From assembly GCF_000725485.1 (NCBI RefSeq), contig NZ_JOAG01000003.1:248001-312000 (forward strand): a stretch of DNA of 64,000 nt. Direction: 5' to 3'. This document shows, one piece after another, positions 48,045 to 57,337 of this stretch. A model generated the notes under the pieces. The model was not told the DNA's origin. It was given only the letters and a program-made list of their open reading frames with translations, and did not search any database. The translations under genes were made by a program, and so were the position numbers. The stretch is from Nonomuraea candida (GTDB lineage: Bacteria; Actinomycetota; Actinomycetes; Streptosporangiales; Streptosporangiaceae). Every line of letters starts with the position of its first letter. Position 1 is the stretch's first letter.

Positions 48045-50792
48045 GTGGCTTCCGGACGCCAGCGATTCTCGATCATCAGCGACGGCCTACCCAGCCAGCT
48101 GCCTGATGTCGACCCCAGCGAGACCAACGAGTGGCTCGAGTCTCTCGACAACGTCGTCAAGACCGAAGGCCGCACCAGAGCCCGCTACCTCATGCTGCGC
48201 ATGCTGGAACGCGCACGCGAGCACCAGGTCGGCGTGCCGGGCCTGCGCAGCACCGACTACATCAACACGATCCCGCCGGAGCGCGAGCCCTGGTTCCCCG
48301 GTGACGAGCACGTCGAGCGCCGCATCCGCGCCTACATCCGCTGGAACGCGGCCATCATGGTGTCCCGGGCCAACGCCCGCACCAACGTGGGCGGCCACAT
48401 CGCCACCTACGCCTCGGCCGCCTCGCTCTACGAGGTGGGCTTCAACCACTTCTTCCGGGGCAAGGACCACGGCGAGTCGGGCGACCAGGTCTTCTTCCAG
48501 GGCCACGCGGCCCCGGGCATCTACGCCCGCGCCTTCCTCGAAGGCCGGCTCAACGAGGCCCAGCTCGACGCCTTCCGCCAGGAGCTGTCGCACGGCTTCC
48601 ACGGCCTGCCCTCCTACCCCCACCCGCGGCTCATGCCCGACTTCTGGGAGTTCCCGACGGTCTCCATGGGCCTGGGCCCGATCGGCGCGATCTACCAGGC
48701 GCGCTTCAACCGCTACCTGCTCAACCGCCAGATCAAGGACACCAGCCGCAGCCACGTGTGGGCCTTCCTCGGCGACGGCGAGATGGACGAGCCCGAGTCG
48801 CTCGGCGCGATCGGCGTGGCCGCCCGCGAGGAGCTCGACAACCTCACGTTCGTGATCAACTGCAACCTGCAGCGGCTCGACGGCCCGGTGCGCGGCAACG
48901 GCAAGATCATCCAGGAGCTGGAGTCCTACTTCCGCGGCGCCGGCTGGAACGTGATCAAGGTCGTCTGGGGCCGCGACTGGGACCCGCTGCTGGCGGCCGA
49001 CGTCGACGGCGTGCTCGTCAACCAGATGAACACCACGCCCGACGGCCAGTTCCAGACCTACTCGGTCGAGTCCGGCGCCTACATCCGCGACAACTTCTTC
49101 GGCTCAGACCCGCGCCTGCGCAAGATGGTCGAGCACCTGACCGACGACGACATCCGCAAGCTGTCGCGCGGCGGCCACGACTACCGCAAGGTCTACGCGG
49201 CGTTCAAGGCGGCCCGCGAGCACGTCGGCCAGCCGACGGTGATCCTCGCCCAGACCATCAAGGGCTGGACCCTGGGCAAGGACTTCGAGGCGCGCAACGC
49301 CACCCACCAGATGAAGAAGCTCACCAAGGCCGAGCTGAAGGAGTTCCGCGACCGGCTCTACCTGCCGATCCCGGACTCGGCGCTGGAGGGCGACCTGCCC
49401 CCGTACTTCCACCCGGGCGAGAACGACCCCGAGATCCAGTACATGAAGGAGCGCCGCGCGGCGCTCGGCGGCGTGCTGCCCAAGCGCGTCGTGCGCGCCA
49501 AGCCGGTCAAGCTGCCCGGCGACGAGGTCTACAGCACCTTCCAGAAGGGCTCGGGCAAGCAGCAGGTGGCCACCACCATGGCCTTCGTCCGGCTGCTGAA
49601 GGACCTCATGCGCGACAAGGAGATCGGCCACCGGTTCGTGCCGATCATCCCCGACGAGGCCCGGACCTTCGGCCTGGACGCCATGTTCCCGACGGCCAAG
49701 ATCTACTCGCCGCACGGGCAGACCTACGAGGCCGTGGACCGCGAGCTGCTGCTGTCGTACAAGGAGGCCGTGCAGGGGCAGATCCTGCACGAGGGCATCA
49801 GCGAGGCGGGCTCGATGGCCTCGACCATCGCCGCCGGCACCTCCTACGCCACGCACGGCGAGCACATGATCCCGATCTACATCTTCTACTCGATGTTCGG
49901 GTGGCAGCGCACCGGCGACCAGATGTGGCAGCTCGGCGACCAGATGGGCCGCGGCTTCCTGCTGGGCGCCACCGCGGGCCGCACCACGCTCAACGGCGAG
50001 GGCCTGCAGCACGAAGACGGCCACACGCCGCTGATCGCCTCGACCAACCCGGCCGCCGTCTCCTACGACCCGTCCTGGGCGTTCGAGGTGGCCCACATCG
50101 TCAAGGACGGCCTCAGGCGGATGTACGGCGACCAGCCGGAAGACGTCTTCTACTACCTGACCGTCTACAACGAGCCCTACCTGCAGCCGGCCCAGCCCGC
50201 GGACATCGACGTGCAGGGCCTGCTCAAGGGCCTGTACAAGTTCTCCGACGGGCCGCAGACGCAGGGCCCGAAGGCCAACATCCTGGCCTCCGGCGTGGCG
50301 GGCCCGTGGGCGGTCGAGGCGCAGCGGCTGCTGGCCGAGGACTGGGGCGTGTCGGCGGCCGTGTGGTCGGCGACGTCGTGGTCGGAGCTGCGGCGCGACG
50401 CGCTGGCGTGCGACGAGCACAACCTGCTCAACCCCGACGCCGAGCGCCGCGTCCCCTACGTGACCCAGGTGCTCTCCCAGGCACAGGGCCCGTTCGTGGG
50501 CGTCAGCGACTACATGAAGGCCGTCCAGGACCAGATCGCGCAGTGGGTGCCGGGTGACTGGTCCTCGCTGGGCACCGACGGGTTCGGCCTGTCCGACACC
50601 CGCTCGGCGCTGCGCCGCCACTTCCACGTCGACGCCGCCTCGATCACGCTGGCCGTGCTGACCAGCCTGGTCAAGCGGGGTGAGCTCGACGCCGAGGTGC
50701 TGCGCGAGGCCATCGCCCGCTACCACCTCAAGAACGGCGTCACCGAGGCTGGCGGAGCGGAGAGCAACGACACCCAATCCATGGGAGTCTGA
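48045..50792 (+). CDS. aceE: Pyruvate dehydrogenase E1 component (homodimeric)
   Basis: The product is 915 residues. GTG 48045 gives [18 protein letters not shown], matching the MASG start of streptomycete AceE, and has GGAAGGCGAG upstream; earlier in-frame starts are less likely. The thiamine diphosphate site reads [12 protein letters not shown], with a later [33 protein letters not shown] is another family segment. The second half is a transketolase-like domain with [15 protein letters not shown]. It decarboxylates pyruvate and transfers the acetyl unit to lipoyl-E2. A strong terminator follows. Confidence 0.97.
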   Translation: MASGRQRFSIISDGLPSQLPDVDPSETNEWLESLDNVVKTEGRTRARYLMLRMLERAREHQVGVPGLRSTDYINTIPPEREPWFPGDEHVERRIRAYIRWNAAIMVSRANARTNVGGHIATYASAASLYEVGFNHFFRGKDHGESGDQVFFQGHAAPGIYARAFLEGRLNEAQLDAFRQELSHGFHGLPSYPHPRLMPDFWEFPTVSMGLGPIGAIYQARFNRYLLNRQIKDTSRSHVWAFLGDGEMDEPESLGAIGVAAREELDNLTFVINCNLQRLDGPVRGNGKIIQELESYFRGAGWNVIKVVWGRDWDPLLAADVDGVLVNQMNTTPDGQFQTYSVESGAYIRDNFFGSDPRLRKMVEHLTDDDIRKLSRGGHDYRKVYAAFKAAREHVGQPTVILAQTIKGWTLGKDFEARNATHQMKKLTKAELKEFRDRLYLPIPDSALEGDLPPYFHPGENDPEIQYMKERRAALGGVLPKRVVRAKPVKLPGDEVYSTFQKGSGKQQVATTMAFVRLLKDLMRDKEIGHRFVPIIPDEARTFGLDAMFPTAKIYSPHGQTYEAVDRELLLSYKEAVQGQILHEGISEAGSMASTIAAGTSYATHGEHMIPIYIFYSMFGWQRTGDQMWQLGDQMGRGFLLGATAGRTTLNGEGLQHEDGHTPLIASTNPAAVSYDPSWAFEVAHIVKDGLRRMYGDQPEDVFYYLTVYNEPYLQPAQPADIDVQGLLKGLYKFSDGPQTQGPKANILASGVAGPWAVEAQRLLAEDWGVSAAVWSATSWSELRRDALACDEHNLLNPDAERRVPYVTQVLSQAQGPFVGVSDYMKAVQDQIAQWVPGDWSSLGTDGFGLSDTRSALRRHFHVDAASITLAVLTSLVKRGELDAEVLREAIARYHLKNGVTEAGGAESNDTQSMGV

Positions 50793-50806
50793 GTCATCCA
50801 GCGGTC

Positions 50807-50840
50807 GGCGCTCCCGCGAAAGCTCTTTCGCGGGAGCGCC
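50807..50840 (+). terminator. Terminator of aceE
   Basis: GGCGCTCCCGCGAA pairs perfectly with TTCGCGGGAGCGCC over a 6-base loop. It is placed 15 bases after the aceE stop and is followed by GTCAT rather than a T-run. Confidence 0.85.
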
Positions 50841-50981
50841 GTCATATCCGGCCGTCCGCACCGTTGGCCATGTGAGGCGGCACGTCAGGGAGGGGTGCGT
50901 GCCGCCTCACCCCCACGTGGTGCGGGGTCACGTATTGTGGGCACTACTTCCCCCTGAAGAGAAGTGAGGGGAAGTTTCGTC

Positions 50982-52481
50982 ATGCGTCGCCTTATAGCCG
51001 CCACCCTGCTCCTGGCGGCCGCCGGATGCTCGGCAGCGCCCGCCGAGCCCGCCGCGCAGTCCACCGCCGACCCCGGCAAGATCGACTGGGGGCCCTGCAC
51101 CGACCTCAAGCGCCCCGACGGCGCGCCACCGGCCCGCTCGGACGCCTCGGTGCGCTGCGGCAAGCTCGCGGTGCCCCTCGACTACACCAAGCCCGGCGGG
51201 GAGCAGATCGACCTGGCGCTGATCAAGCTGCCCGCCACCGGCGGCAAGGGCAAGCGGCTGGGCTCGGTGGTGTTCAACTTCGGCGGGCCGGGCGCCTCCG
51301 GCGTCGACACGCTCGACCAGGCCGCCAAGGCGCTCACCAAGCTGCGCGAGCGCTACGACCTGATCAGCTTCGACCCGCGCGGCGTCGAGCGCAGCTCGGG
51401 GGTGCGCTGCGGCGACGGCGCCGAGATGGACCGGTTCACCTCCCTCGACACGCTGCCGCCCGGCGACGAGACCGACCGGGAGGTGACGGCGGCCAACAAG
51501 CGCTTCGCCGCCCTCTGCCAGGAGAACTCCGGCAAGATCCTGCCCCACGTCGGCACCGCCAACGCCGCCCGCGACATGGACCGCATCCGCGAGGCCGTCG
51601 GCGACGCCAAGCTCAACTACGTCGGCATGTCCTACGGCACCCAGCTCGGCGGCGTCTATGCCACCCAGTTCCCCAAGAAGGTGGGCCGCATGGTGCTCGA
51701 CGCGCCGCTGGACCCCACGGTCACGTTCGAGCAGCGCACGCTGGCGCAGACGCGCGGCTTCCAGAAGGCGTACGAGAGCTTCCTGCGCGCCTGCGTCAAG
51801 GAGGGCTGCGAGCTGGGCAAGGACCAGGGCAGCGCCAACCAGGCCGTCGAGACGCTGCTGAACCAGCTCGCCGCGCAGCCGCTCAACGTCGGCGGCCGCG
51901 AGCTGACCCAGGGCCTGGCCTCCACGGGCATGGCCGCGGCGCTCTACTCCGAGCTGACCTGGCCGTTCCTGGAGCAGGCGCTGAGCGAGGCGATCAAGGG
52001 CAAGGGCGAGGCGCTGCTCTACCTGGCCGACTCCTACACCGGGCGCAGCCCCGACGGCACCTACTCGACCCAGATGACCAGCTTCCCGGCCATCACCTGC
52101 GTGGACACCGCCGAGCGGCCCGACGAGGCCGCGCTGCGGCGCACCGAGGCGGCCGCGATGAAGATCTCGCCGCTGTTCGGCAGCGAGGGCTCGGGCGGGC
52201 TGTGCCGGGTCTGGCCGGTCAAGGGCAGCGACGAGGCCCGGCGGGTGAACGCCTCCGGCTCCGCGCCGATCCTGGTGGTGGGCGGCAAGGGCGACCCCGC
52301 CACGCCGTACGAGTGGGCGCCCAAGCTGACGGCCCAGCTCAAGACCGCGACGCTGGTGACGTACGAGGGCGAGGGGCACGGCGCCTACCTGTCGGGCAGC
52401 AAGTGCATCCAGGGGCTGGTGGACTCCTACCTCATCGACGGCAAGGTGCCGCAGAAGGGCACGAGCTGCCCGGCGGCCTAG
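50982..52481 (+). CDS. Secreted alpha/beta-hydrolase lipoprotein (TAP-like)
   Basis: The product is 499 residues. ATG 50982 follows GAGGGGAAG and begins a lipoprotein signal with lipobox AAAGC. GSVVFNFGGPGASG is the oxyanion-hole strand. LNYVGMSYGTQLGGVYA has the nucleophile Ser in GMSYGT. PILVVGGKGDPATPYEWAP contains the catalytic Asp and EGEGHGAYL the His. The C-terminal TAP-like domain holds paired Cys (GGLCRVW, SKCIQG, TSCP). The family includes streptomycete tripeptidyl aminopeptidases. It probably cleaves peptides outside the cell. Confidence 0.92.
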   Translation: MRRLIAATLLLAAAGCSAAPAEPAAQSTADPGKIDWGPCTDLKRPDGAPPARSDASVRCGKLAVPLDYTKPGGEQIDLALIKLPATGGKGKRLGSVVFNFGGPGASGVDTLDQAAKALTKLRERYDLISFDPRGVERSSGVRCGDGAEMDRFTSLDTLPPGDETDREVTAANKRFAALCQENSGKILPHVGTANAARDMDRIREAVGDAKLNYVGMSYGTQLGGVYATQFPKKVGRMVLDAPLDPTVTFEQRTLAQTRGFQKAYESFLRACVKEGCELGKDQGSANQAVETLLNQLAAQPLNVGGRELTQGLASTGMAAALYSELTWPFLEQALSEAIKGKGEALLYLADSYTGRSPDGTYSTQMTSFPAITCVDTAERPDEAALRRTEAAAMKISPLFGSEGSGGLCRVWPVKGSDEARRVNASGSAPILVVGGKGDPATPYEWAPKLTAQLKTATLVTYEGEGHGAYLSGSKCIQGLVDSYLIDGKVPQKGTSCPAA

Positions 52482-52484
52482 GCT
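52479..52484 (+). promoter_or_regulatory. -10 box of a leaderless promoter inside the upstream stop
   Basis: TAGGCT overlaps the TAG stop of the hydrolase gene and is 7 bases before the GTG at 52492. Confidence 0.45.
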
Positions 52485-52491
52485 GGGCGGG

Positions 52492-53229
52492 GTGAGACAC
52501 TACGACTCCCAGATCCACGACGAGACCCGGCGGCTGGCCGGCCTGTCCGGCGACCTGTCCGTCCCGGTGCCCACCTGCCCGGGATGGACGCTCGCCGAGC
52601 TGATCACCCACGTCGGGCAGACCCACCGGTGGGCGGTGCACGTGCTGCGCAACCGGGTGCAGGAGCCCATCTGGTCGCGGCAGGTGCCCAGCGGGCTGGC
52701 CGAGGGCGCCAGTGGCGACGCGGCCTGGCTGACGGCCGGGGCCGCCGAGCTGCTGGAGACCCTGCGCGTCACCGACCCGGACCTGCCGGTGTGGACGTGG
52801 GGCCCCGGCGGGCGGGCCGCCTGGTGGCCGCGCCGGATGCTCTTCGAGCTGGTGATCCACCGGGCCGACGCCGAGCTCGCGCTCGGCATCGACCCGGAGG
52901 TCCCGGCGGGGACCGCGATCGACGGGGTCGAGGAGTTTCTCGACAACCTGCCGTACGCCGCCTGGGTCACCCGCCGCCTGGCCGCTCTCGGCGCGGAGGG
53001 GGCCACGATCCACCTCCACGCGAGCGACGCCGACGGCGAGTGGACCATCACGCAGGGTCCCGCCGGGAAGATCGAGTGGGCGCGCGGTCACGCCAAGGGG
53101 GACGCCGCGGTGCGGGGGCCGGTGCGCGACCTGCTGCTCCTGCTCTACGGCCGCCGCTCCCCCGACGCGCTCACCGTGCACGGCGACCGCGCGCTCCTCG
53201 ACCGCTGGCTGCCCGCCGCCGCCTTCTGA
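52492..53229 (+). CDS. Maleylpyruvate isomerase/mycothiol-dependent family protein
   Basis: The product is 245 residues from GTG 52492. The N-terminal four-helix DinB-like bundle has VPTCPGWTLAELITHVGQTHRWA with its metal-binding His, and the WPRRMLFELVIHRADAELALG helix with another His. The C-terminal beta domain ends LLLYGRRSPDALTVHGDRALLDRWL. These proteins use mycothiol or act as metal-dependent transferases; the substrate is unknown. It follows the hydrolase by 10 bases but has its own leaderless promoter signal. A large hairpin ends the unit. Confidence 0.9.
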   Translation: MRHYDSQIHDETRRLAGLSGDLSVPVPTCPGWTLAELITHVGQTHRWAVHVLRNRVQEPIWSRQVPSGLAEGASGDAAWLTAGAAELLETLRVTDPDLPVWTWGPGGRAAWWPRRMLFELVIHRADAELALGIDPEVPAGTAIDGVEEFLDNLPYAAWVTRRLAALGAEGATIHLHASDADGEWTITQGPAGKIEWARGHAKGDAAVRGPVRDLLLLLYGRRSPDALTVHGDRALLDRWLPAAAF

Positions 53230-53242
53230 CACCGCGCGGAGC

Positions 53243-53289
53243 GGCCCCGGACGCGCCGCCGCTCGGCGATCGGCGGCGTGTCCGGGGCC
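53243..53289 (+). terminator. Terminator after the MDMPI-family gene
   Basis: GGCCCCGGAC and GTCCGGGGCC form the lower stem and CGCCGCCG and CGGCGGCG the upper stem, over a 9-base loop with one mismatch between them. It is the strongest hairpin of this part of the window. Confidence 0.8.
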
Positions 53290-53487
53290 CCATGGGTGAG
53301 CCGCTCCCGGGACCAGCCCTCGGACGCGGCCCGCCCGCCTGCCGGGGTGTTGGCGGGGAAGGCGCAGCCCCCGGCTCGCGGACGGATCATCACCTGAGAT
53401 CGTCATCTCCTCGTTCTCGAACAAGGCAACGATCTAACCCTTTGGCGACAACCCTATGTCGGTGTTTTCGATTGACTTTTCGAGCAC

Positions 53488-54216
53488 TCAATCGAGCAGC
53501 GTGCCGTGCACGACCATCTCGGGCACGTCGGCGGCGAAGCCTTCGAGCGGCCGGTCAGGGCAGCGCTCGGCGGTGACCGTGGCCGAGGCGATGCGGTCGA
53601 GGCGGAAGACGCGCACGTCGTCGCGGAGCCGGCACCAGGCCACGAGATACCAGAAGCCGCCCCGCCCGCCCAGGAACACCCCCGGCTCCACGTCGCGCGA
53701 GGTCAGCGCGCCCTTGGCGTCGGCGTAGTCGAGCCTGAGCACCTTGCGGCGCAGCAGCGCCTCCTCGATGGCCCGCGAGATGCCCGCGCCGCCCAGCGGC
53801 TGGATCTCGCCGGCCGTGGGCTCCGGCGGGGGGACGAGCTGCACGCGCCGGGCCAGCTCTCTGGCCAGCTCGCCCTCGGGCCCCGGCATCGCGGCCACCA
53901 CCTTGCGTAAGGCGCTGCGCGCCTGCCGCCCGAACGGCTGGTCGCCGGCCCGGCTGAGCGCCAGCGCGATGGCCACGGCCTCGGCCGGGGTGAAGTTGAG
54001 CGGGGGCAGCGACATCTTCTTGTCGATGGCGTAACCGCCCTTGCGGCCCGGCTCGGCGTAGATCGGCACACCCGACTCCTGCAGCGCCGTGATGTCACGC
54101 TCGATCGTGCGCACGCTCACCTCGAACCGCTCGGCGAGCTCGCGGGCGGAACGGCAGCGGGGCGCGATGGCGCGCAGGTCTTCGACGAGCGCGTAGAGCC
54201 GGTCGGTACGGTTCAC
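53488..54216 (-). CDS. WYL-domain transcriptional regulator (YafY-like)
   Basis: The product is 242 residues. GTG 54216 is chosen because TAGCGT lies 7 bases upstream. The N-terminal winged HTH reads RCRSARELAERFEVSVRTIERDITALQESGVPIY and is followed by GRKGGYAIDKKMSLPPLNFTPAEA. The WYL domain (about 135-215) has LRRKVLRLDYADAKG, GGFWYLVAWCRLRDDVRVFRLDRI, with WYL replaced by WYLV. WYL domains sense nucleic-acid or nucleotide ligands in several systems. Targets are unknown. It stands alone between two hairpin-rich regions. Confidence 0.9.
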   Translation of the reverse strand: MNRTDRLYALVEDLRAIAPRCRSARELAERFEVSVRTIERDITALQESGVPIYAEPGRKGGYAIDKKMSLPPLNFTPAEAVAIALALSRAGDQPFGRQARSALRKVVAAMPGPEGELARELARRVQLVPPPEPTAGEIQPLGGAGISRAIEEALLRRKVLRLDYADAKGALTSRDVEPGVFLGGRGGFWYLVAWCRLRDDVRVFRLDRIASATVTAERCPDRPLEGFAADVPEMVVHGTLLD

Positions 54217-54223
54217 AGCCGGA

Positions 54224-54229
54224 ACGCTA
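54224..54229 (-). promoter_or_regulatory. -10 box of a leaderless promoter
   Basis: TAGCGT on the minus strand lies 7 bases before the GTG at 54216 of the WYL regulator gene. Confidence 0.45.
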
Positions 54230-54389
54230 CGCCGCGCCACCGACAATCGCGGGCCGCGCGGCAGCCTCGCGACACTCACATAACCGCGCGGCCACAGGGG
54301 TCTCACGCCAGGGCCAGTGCCCCAGGCCACTCTCCCCGCCCCTTCCGGGGAGCGTACGCCGGCCCCGCGTTTCCCACCACGCGAACGAC

Positions 54390-54519
54390 GGCCCCTTTTT
54401 CACCCGGCCCCTTTTCACCCGGCCCCTTTTCATCCGGCCCTTTCACCGCGCCTCGCCGCGCCCGGCCCTTTCACCGCGCCTCGCCGCGCCCGGCCCTTTC
54501 ACCGCGCCTCCCCGCGCCC
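54390..54519. repeat. Two adjacent tandem repeat arrays
   Basis: Three copies of a 15-16-base unit like GGCCCCTTTTCACCC (54390-54435) pass directly into three copies of a 28-base unit starting GGCCCTTTCACCGCGCC (54436-54519). The two units share GGCCC(C)TTT-TCACC, so the longer probably grew from the shorter. Together with flanking sequence it fills most of a 332-base intergenic gap. Confidence 0.9.
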
Positions 54520-54548
54520 GGGCCCTCCCGGCCGGTCGGCACGGGCCG

Positions 54549-55577
54549 TCAGCCGGGCGAGCGGGTCCAGTCCAGCAGGCGCTCCAGCGGCCAGGTGTTG
54601 ACCACGCGATCGGCCTCGATCCCGCACCGGGCCGCGCGCTCGCACCCGTACCGCTGCCAGTCGAGCTGTCCCGGCGCGTGCGCGTCGGAGTCGATCGAGA
54701 ACACGCACCCCATCTCGTACGCCAGCCGCATCAGCCGCTTGGGCGGGTCGAGCCGGTCGGGCCGGGAGTTGATCTCGACCGCGACCCCGAACCGCCGGCA
54801 CGCCTCGAAGACCAGCTCCGCCTCGAACTCCGACTCGGGCCGTTTGACCCCGCGCTTGCCGCCCGCCTGCACCACCCGCCCCGTGCAGTGGCCCAGCACG
54901 TCCACCAGGGGGTTGGCGATGGCGGTGACCATGCGGCGGGTCATGTCCTCGCTGCCCATGCGCAGCTTGGAGTGCACGCTGGCCACCACCACGTCCAGCC
55001 GCTCCAGCAGCTCGGGCTCCTGGTCGAGCGAGCCGTCGAGGTTGACGTCCACCTCGATGCCGGTCAGGATCCGGAACGGCGCCAGCCGCTCGTTCAGCTC
55101 GGCCACCACGCCGAGCTGCCGTTCCAGCCGCTCGGCCGACAGCCCCTTGGCCACCGTCAGGCGCGGCGAGTGGTCGGTCAGCGCCCAGTACTCATGCCCG
55201 AGCGCGATCGCCGCCTGAGCCATCTCCTCGATGGGCGAGCCGCCGTCGGACCAGTCGGAGTGGCTGTGCAGGTCGCCCTTGAGCGCGGCGCGCAGCTCGG
55301 CCGTCTCGGCGTCGAGCTCGACTCCGGCGGTTGCCCGCATTCTCCGCAAATACGTCGGAACCTGCCCAGCAAGGCTTTCGTTTATCACGAGTGCGGTGAC
55401 CTTCCCGATTCCGGGAAGGCCACCGAGTGCGCCGCTGTCGGCCAGGTGAGCGAGCTCGCCGGGGGTCAGCTCGTCCACCACCGCGGCGGCGCGACGGAAG
55501 GCACGCACGCGGTACGTGGGCTCGCCCGCGCGCTCCAGCAGAAAGGCGATCTCGCGCAGGGCCTCGACCGGATCCAT
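54549..55577 (-). CDS. PHP domain protein with PolX-like helix-hairpin-helix
   Basis: The product is 342 residues from ATG 55577; ATG 55589 is an alternative. Residues 1-90 hold a helical domain with ELAHLADSGALGGLPGIGKVTALVINE, a helix-hairpin-helix like that of DNA polymerase X. The PHP domain follows with metal ligands in LKGDLHSHSDWSDGGSPIEEM, LTDHSPRL, GIEVDVN, VVVASVHSKL and SIDSDAHAPGQLDW. No polymerase palm is present. It is probably a phosphoesterase or 3'-5' exonuclease acting at DNA ends. Confidence 0.92.
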   Translation of the reverse strand: MDPVEALREIAFLLERAGEPTYRVRAFRRAAAVVDELTPGELAHLADSGALGGLPGIGKVTALVINESLAGQVPTYLRRMRATAGVELDAETAELRAALKGDLHSHSDWSDGGSPIEEMAQAAIALGHEYWALTDHSPRLTVAKGLSAERLERQLGVVAELNERLAPFRILTGIEVDVNLDGSLDQEPELLERLDVVVASVHSKLRMGSEDMTRRMVTAIANPLVDVLGHCTGRVVQAGGKRGVKRPESEFEAELVFEACRRFGVAVEINSRPDRLDPPKRLMRLAYEMGCVFSIDSDAHAPGQLDWQRYGCERAARCGIEADRVVNTWPLERLLDWTRSPG

Positions 55578-55679
55578 GTGTCCAGTCATACCCAAGCGAC
55601 CCACAAGCATCGGGCACTACACATTGAACGGGGACAAGGGCCGCCGATAGGCTGATCGGCCCAGGAAAGCAGGAGTTTG

Positions 55680-56162
55680 ATGGCAAATCCGTCGCAGGCG
55701 CCCACAGATCCGCCGCGCAAATCGTCCAAGGTCATCCCGTTGGTGGTCATCGGGGTCCTGTCCGTGATGGTCGTGGGTTACTGCGCCGCCGTGAGCGACG
55801 ACGAAGAGGTCACCGCCGACTGTGTGCTGCTGGAGGACGAGGCCCAGCCCGGCTACGGCGACTTCACGCCGACGCCCGGCGCCTCCCCCACGCCCGGCAC
55901 CACCACCTCGGCCCCTCCGGCGGACTCCTACCAGGTGGTGGACGACGACTACTGCGACGACGGCGACGGCAGCGGCTCGTCGAACCACTACTACTACGGC
56001 GGTTCGCGGGGGGCGTACGTCTGGTACTACGGCGGGCATCGGGTCGGCGACCGGGTCCGGGGCGGCACCACGCTGAAACCCTCCGACGTGCGCATCTCCA
56101 GCAGGGGCGGCAAGGAGATCCAGCGGGGCGGCTTCGGCCGGAGCTGGAGCGGCGGGAGCTGA
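55680..56162 (+). CDS. Membrane-anchored DUF1190-like protein
   Basis: The product is 160 residues from ATG 55680 with AGGAG upstream. One N-terminal membrane helix (VIPLVVIGVLSVMVVGYCAAV) is followed by an acidic Asp/Thr/Pro linker and a Tyr/Gly-rich domain (SSNHYYYGGSRGAYVWYYGG). The C-terminal end TTLKPSDVRISSRGGKEIQRGGFG recalls E. coli YgiB and YjfM. It lies 3 bases before a YgiC/YjfC-type ligase gene, the same order as in E. coli. The DUF1190 relation rests mostly on the tail and context. Confidence 0.65.
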   Translation: MANPSQAPTDPPRKSSKVIPLVVIGVLSVMVVGYCAAVSDDEEVTADCVLLEDEAQPGYGDFTPTPGASPTPGTTTSAPPADSYQVVDDDYCDDGDGSGSSNHYYYGGSRGAYVWYYGGHRVGDRVRGGTTLKPSDVRISSRGGKEIQRGGFGRSWSGGS

Positions 56163-56165
56163 CGG

Positions 56166-57311
56166 ATGCGCCGCGAGCACGCCACGCCCAGGGACGGCTG
56201 GGAGAAGACGATCGAGAGCCAGGGCCTGGCCTACCACCGTGCCGCCCACCCGGCCGGGCTGGAACGCCCGTACTGGGACGAGTCCGTCCACTACGTCTTC
56301 AGCCTCGACGAGGTCGAGGAGCTGGAGCGGCAGGTCGAGGAGCTGCACGAGATGTGCCTGGGGGCCGTCGAGCACGTGGTCTCCGCCGGGCGCTTCGCCG
56401 ACTTCGCCATCCCCGAGTGGGCGTGGGAGGAGGTGGCGCGCTCGTGGGAGCGCCGCGACGGCCACCTGTACGCCCGCTTCGACCTGCGCTACGACGGCAC
56501 GGGGCCGGCCAAGCTGCTGGAGTACAACGCCGACACGCCCACGTCGCTGCTGGAGACCTCGGTGGTGCAGTGGTTCTGGCTGCAGGACGTCTTCCCCGGC
56601 GACGACCAGTGGAACTCCGTGCACGAGCGGCTCATCGACCGCTGGCGCGAGCTGCGCCTGCCGCCCGGCCCCACCCACTTCTCCTTCACCAACGCCGACG
56701 AGACGGGCGAGGAGGCCATGACGGTGGCCTACCTCCAGGAGACCGCCGAGCAGGCGGGCCTGCAGACCGTGGCCATCGCCATGGAGGACATCGGCTGGGA
56801 CGCGCTCAACCGGCGGTTCGTGGACGTCGAGGGGCACGTGATGCGCTCGGTGTTCAAGCTGTACCCGTGGGAGTGGATGCTGTCCGACGAGTTCGGCCGC
56901 CACGCCGTACGGCACGCCACGTGGATCGAGCCGCTGTGGAAGACTCTGCTGTCGAACAAGGCGCTGCTGGCCGTGTTGTGGGAGCTCAACCCGGGCCATC
57001 CCAACCTGCTGCCCGCCTACCTCGACGGCCCCCGCGACCTGACTTCCTACATCGCCAAGCCGCTGCTCGGCAGGGAGGGCGCCTCGATGCGCATCGTCAC
57101 CCCCGAGGGCACGCAGGAGACGTCCGGCGGGTACGGCCGGGAGGGCTACGTCTTCCAGGGCTTCGAGGCCCTGCCCGTGTTCGAGGGGCAGCGGCCGGTG
57201 CTCGGCGCGTGGGTGGTCGCCGACGAGGCGGCCGGGCTGGGCATCAGGGAGACGACCGGCTACATCACCGACGACACCTCCTCCTTCGTCCCCCACCGCA
57301 TCGGGAGCTGA
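56166..57311 (+). CDS. Glutathionylspermidine synthase-like ATP-grasp ligase (YgiC/YjfC family)
   Basis: The product is 381 residues. KLLEYNADTPTSLLETSVVQWFW is the family signature for the substrate and Mg2+ site. VFKLYPWEWM and SNKALLAVLWELNPGHPNLLPAYLDG are ATP-grasp segments. YIAKPLLGREGASM is the Gly-rich ATP loop and GAWVVADEAAGLGIRE holds late metal ligands. No amidase domain is present. These ligases form peptide-like bonds on unknown acceptors. It is flanked by DUF1190-like and DUF350 genes, the E. coli yjf arrangement. Confidence 0.92.
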   Translation: MRREHATPRDGWEKTIESQGLAYHRAAHPAGLERPYWDESVHYVFSLDEVEELERQVEELHEMCLGAVEHVVSAGRFADFAIPEWAWEEVARSWERRDGHLYARFDLRYDGTGPAKLLEYNADTPTSLLETSVVQWFWLQDVFPGDDQWNSVHERLIDRWRELRLPPGPTHFSFTNADETGEEAMTVAYLQETAEQAGLQTVAIAMEDIGWDALNRRFVDVEGHVMRSVFKLYPWEWMLSDEFGRHAVRHATWIEPLWKTLLSNKALLAVLWELNPGHPNLLPAYLDGPRDLTSYIAKPLLGREGASMRIVTPEGTQETSGGYGREGYVFQGFEALPVFEGQRPVLGAWVVADEAAGLGIRETTGYITDDTSSFVPHRIGS

Positions 57312-57337
57312 CCCGATGACCACCAGCCCTGATCTCG

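Noticed and set aside
53390..53487. A promoter or small gene before the WYL regulator stop
   Set aside because: The stretch is less GC-rich but no -35/-10 pair or ribosome site with a plausible frame was found.
54390..54519. CRISPR array
   Set aside because: The units are contiguous with no distinct spacers and no cas genes are near.
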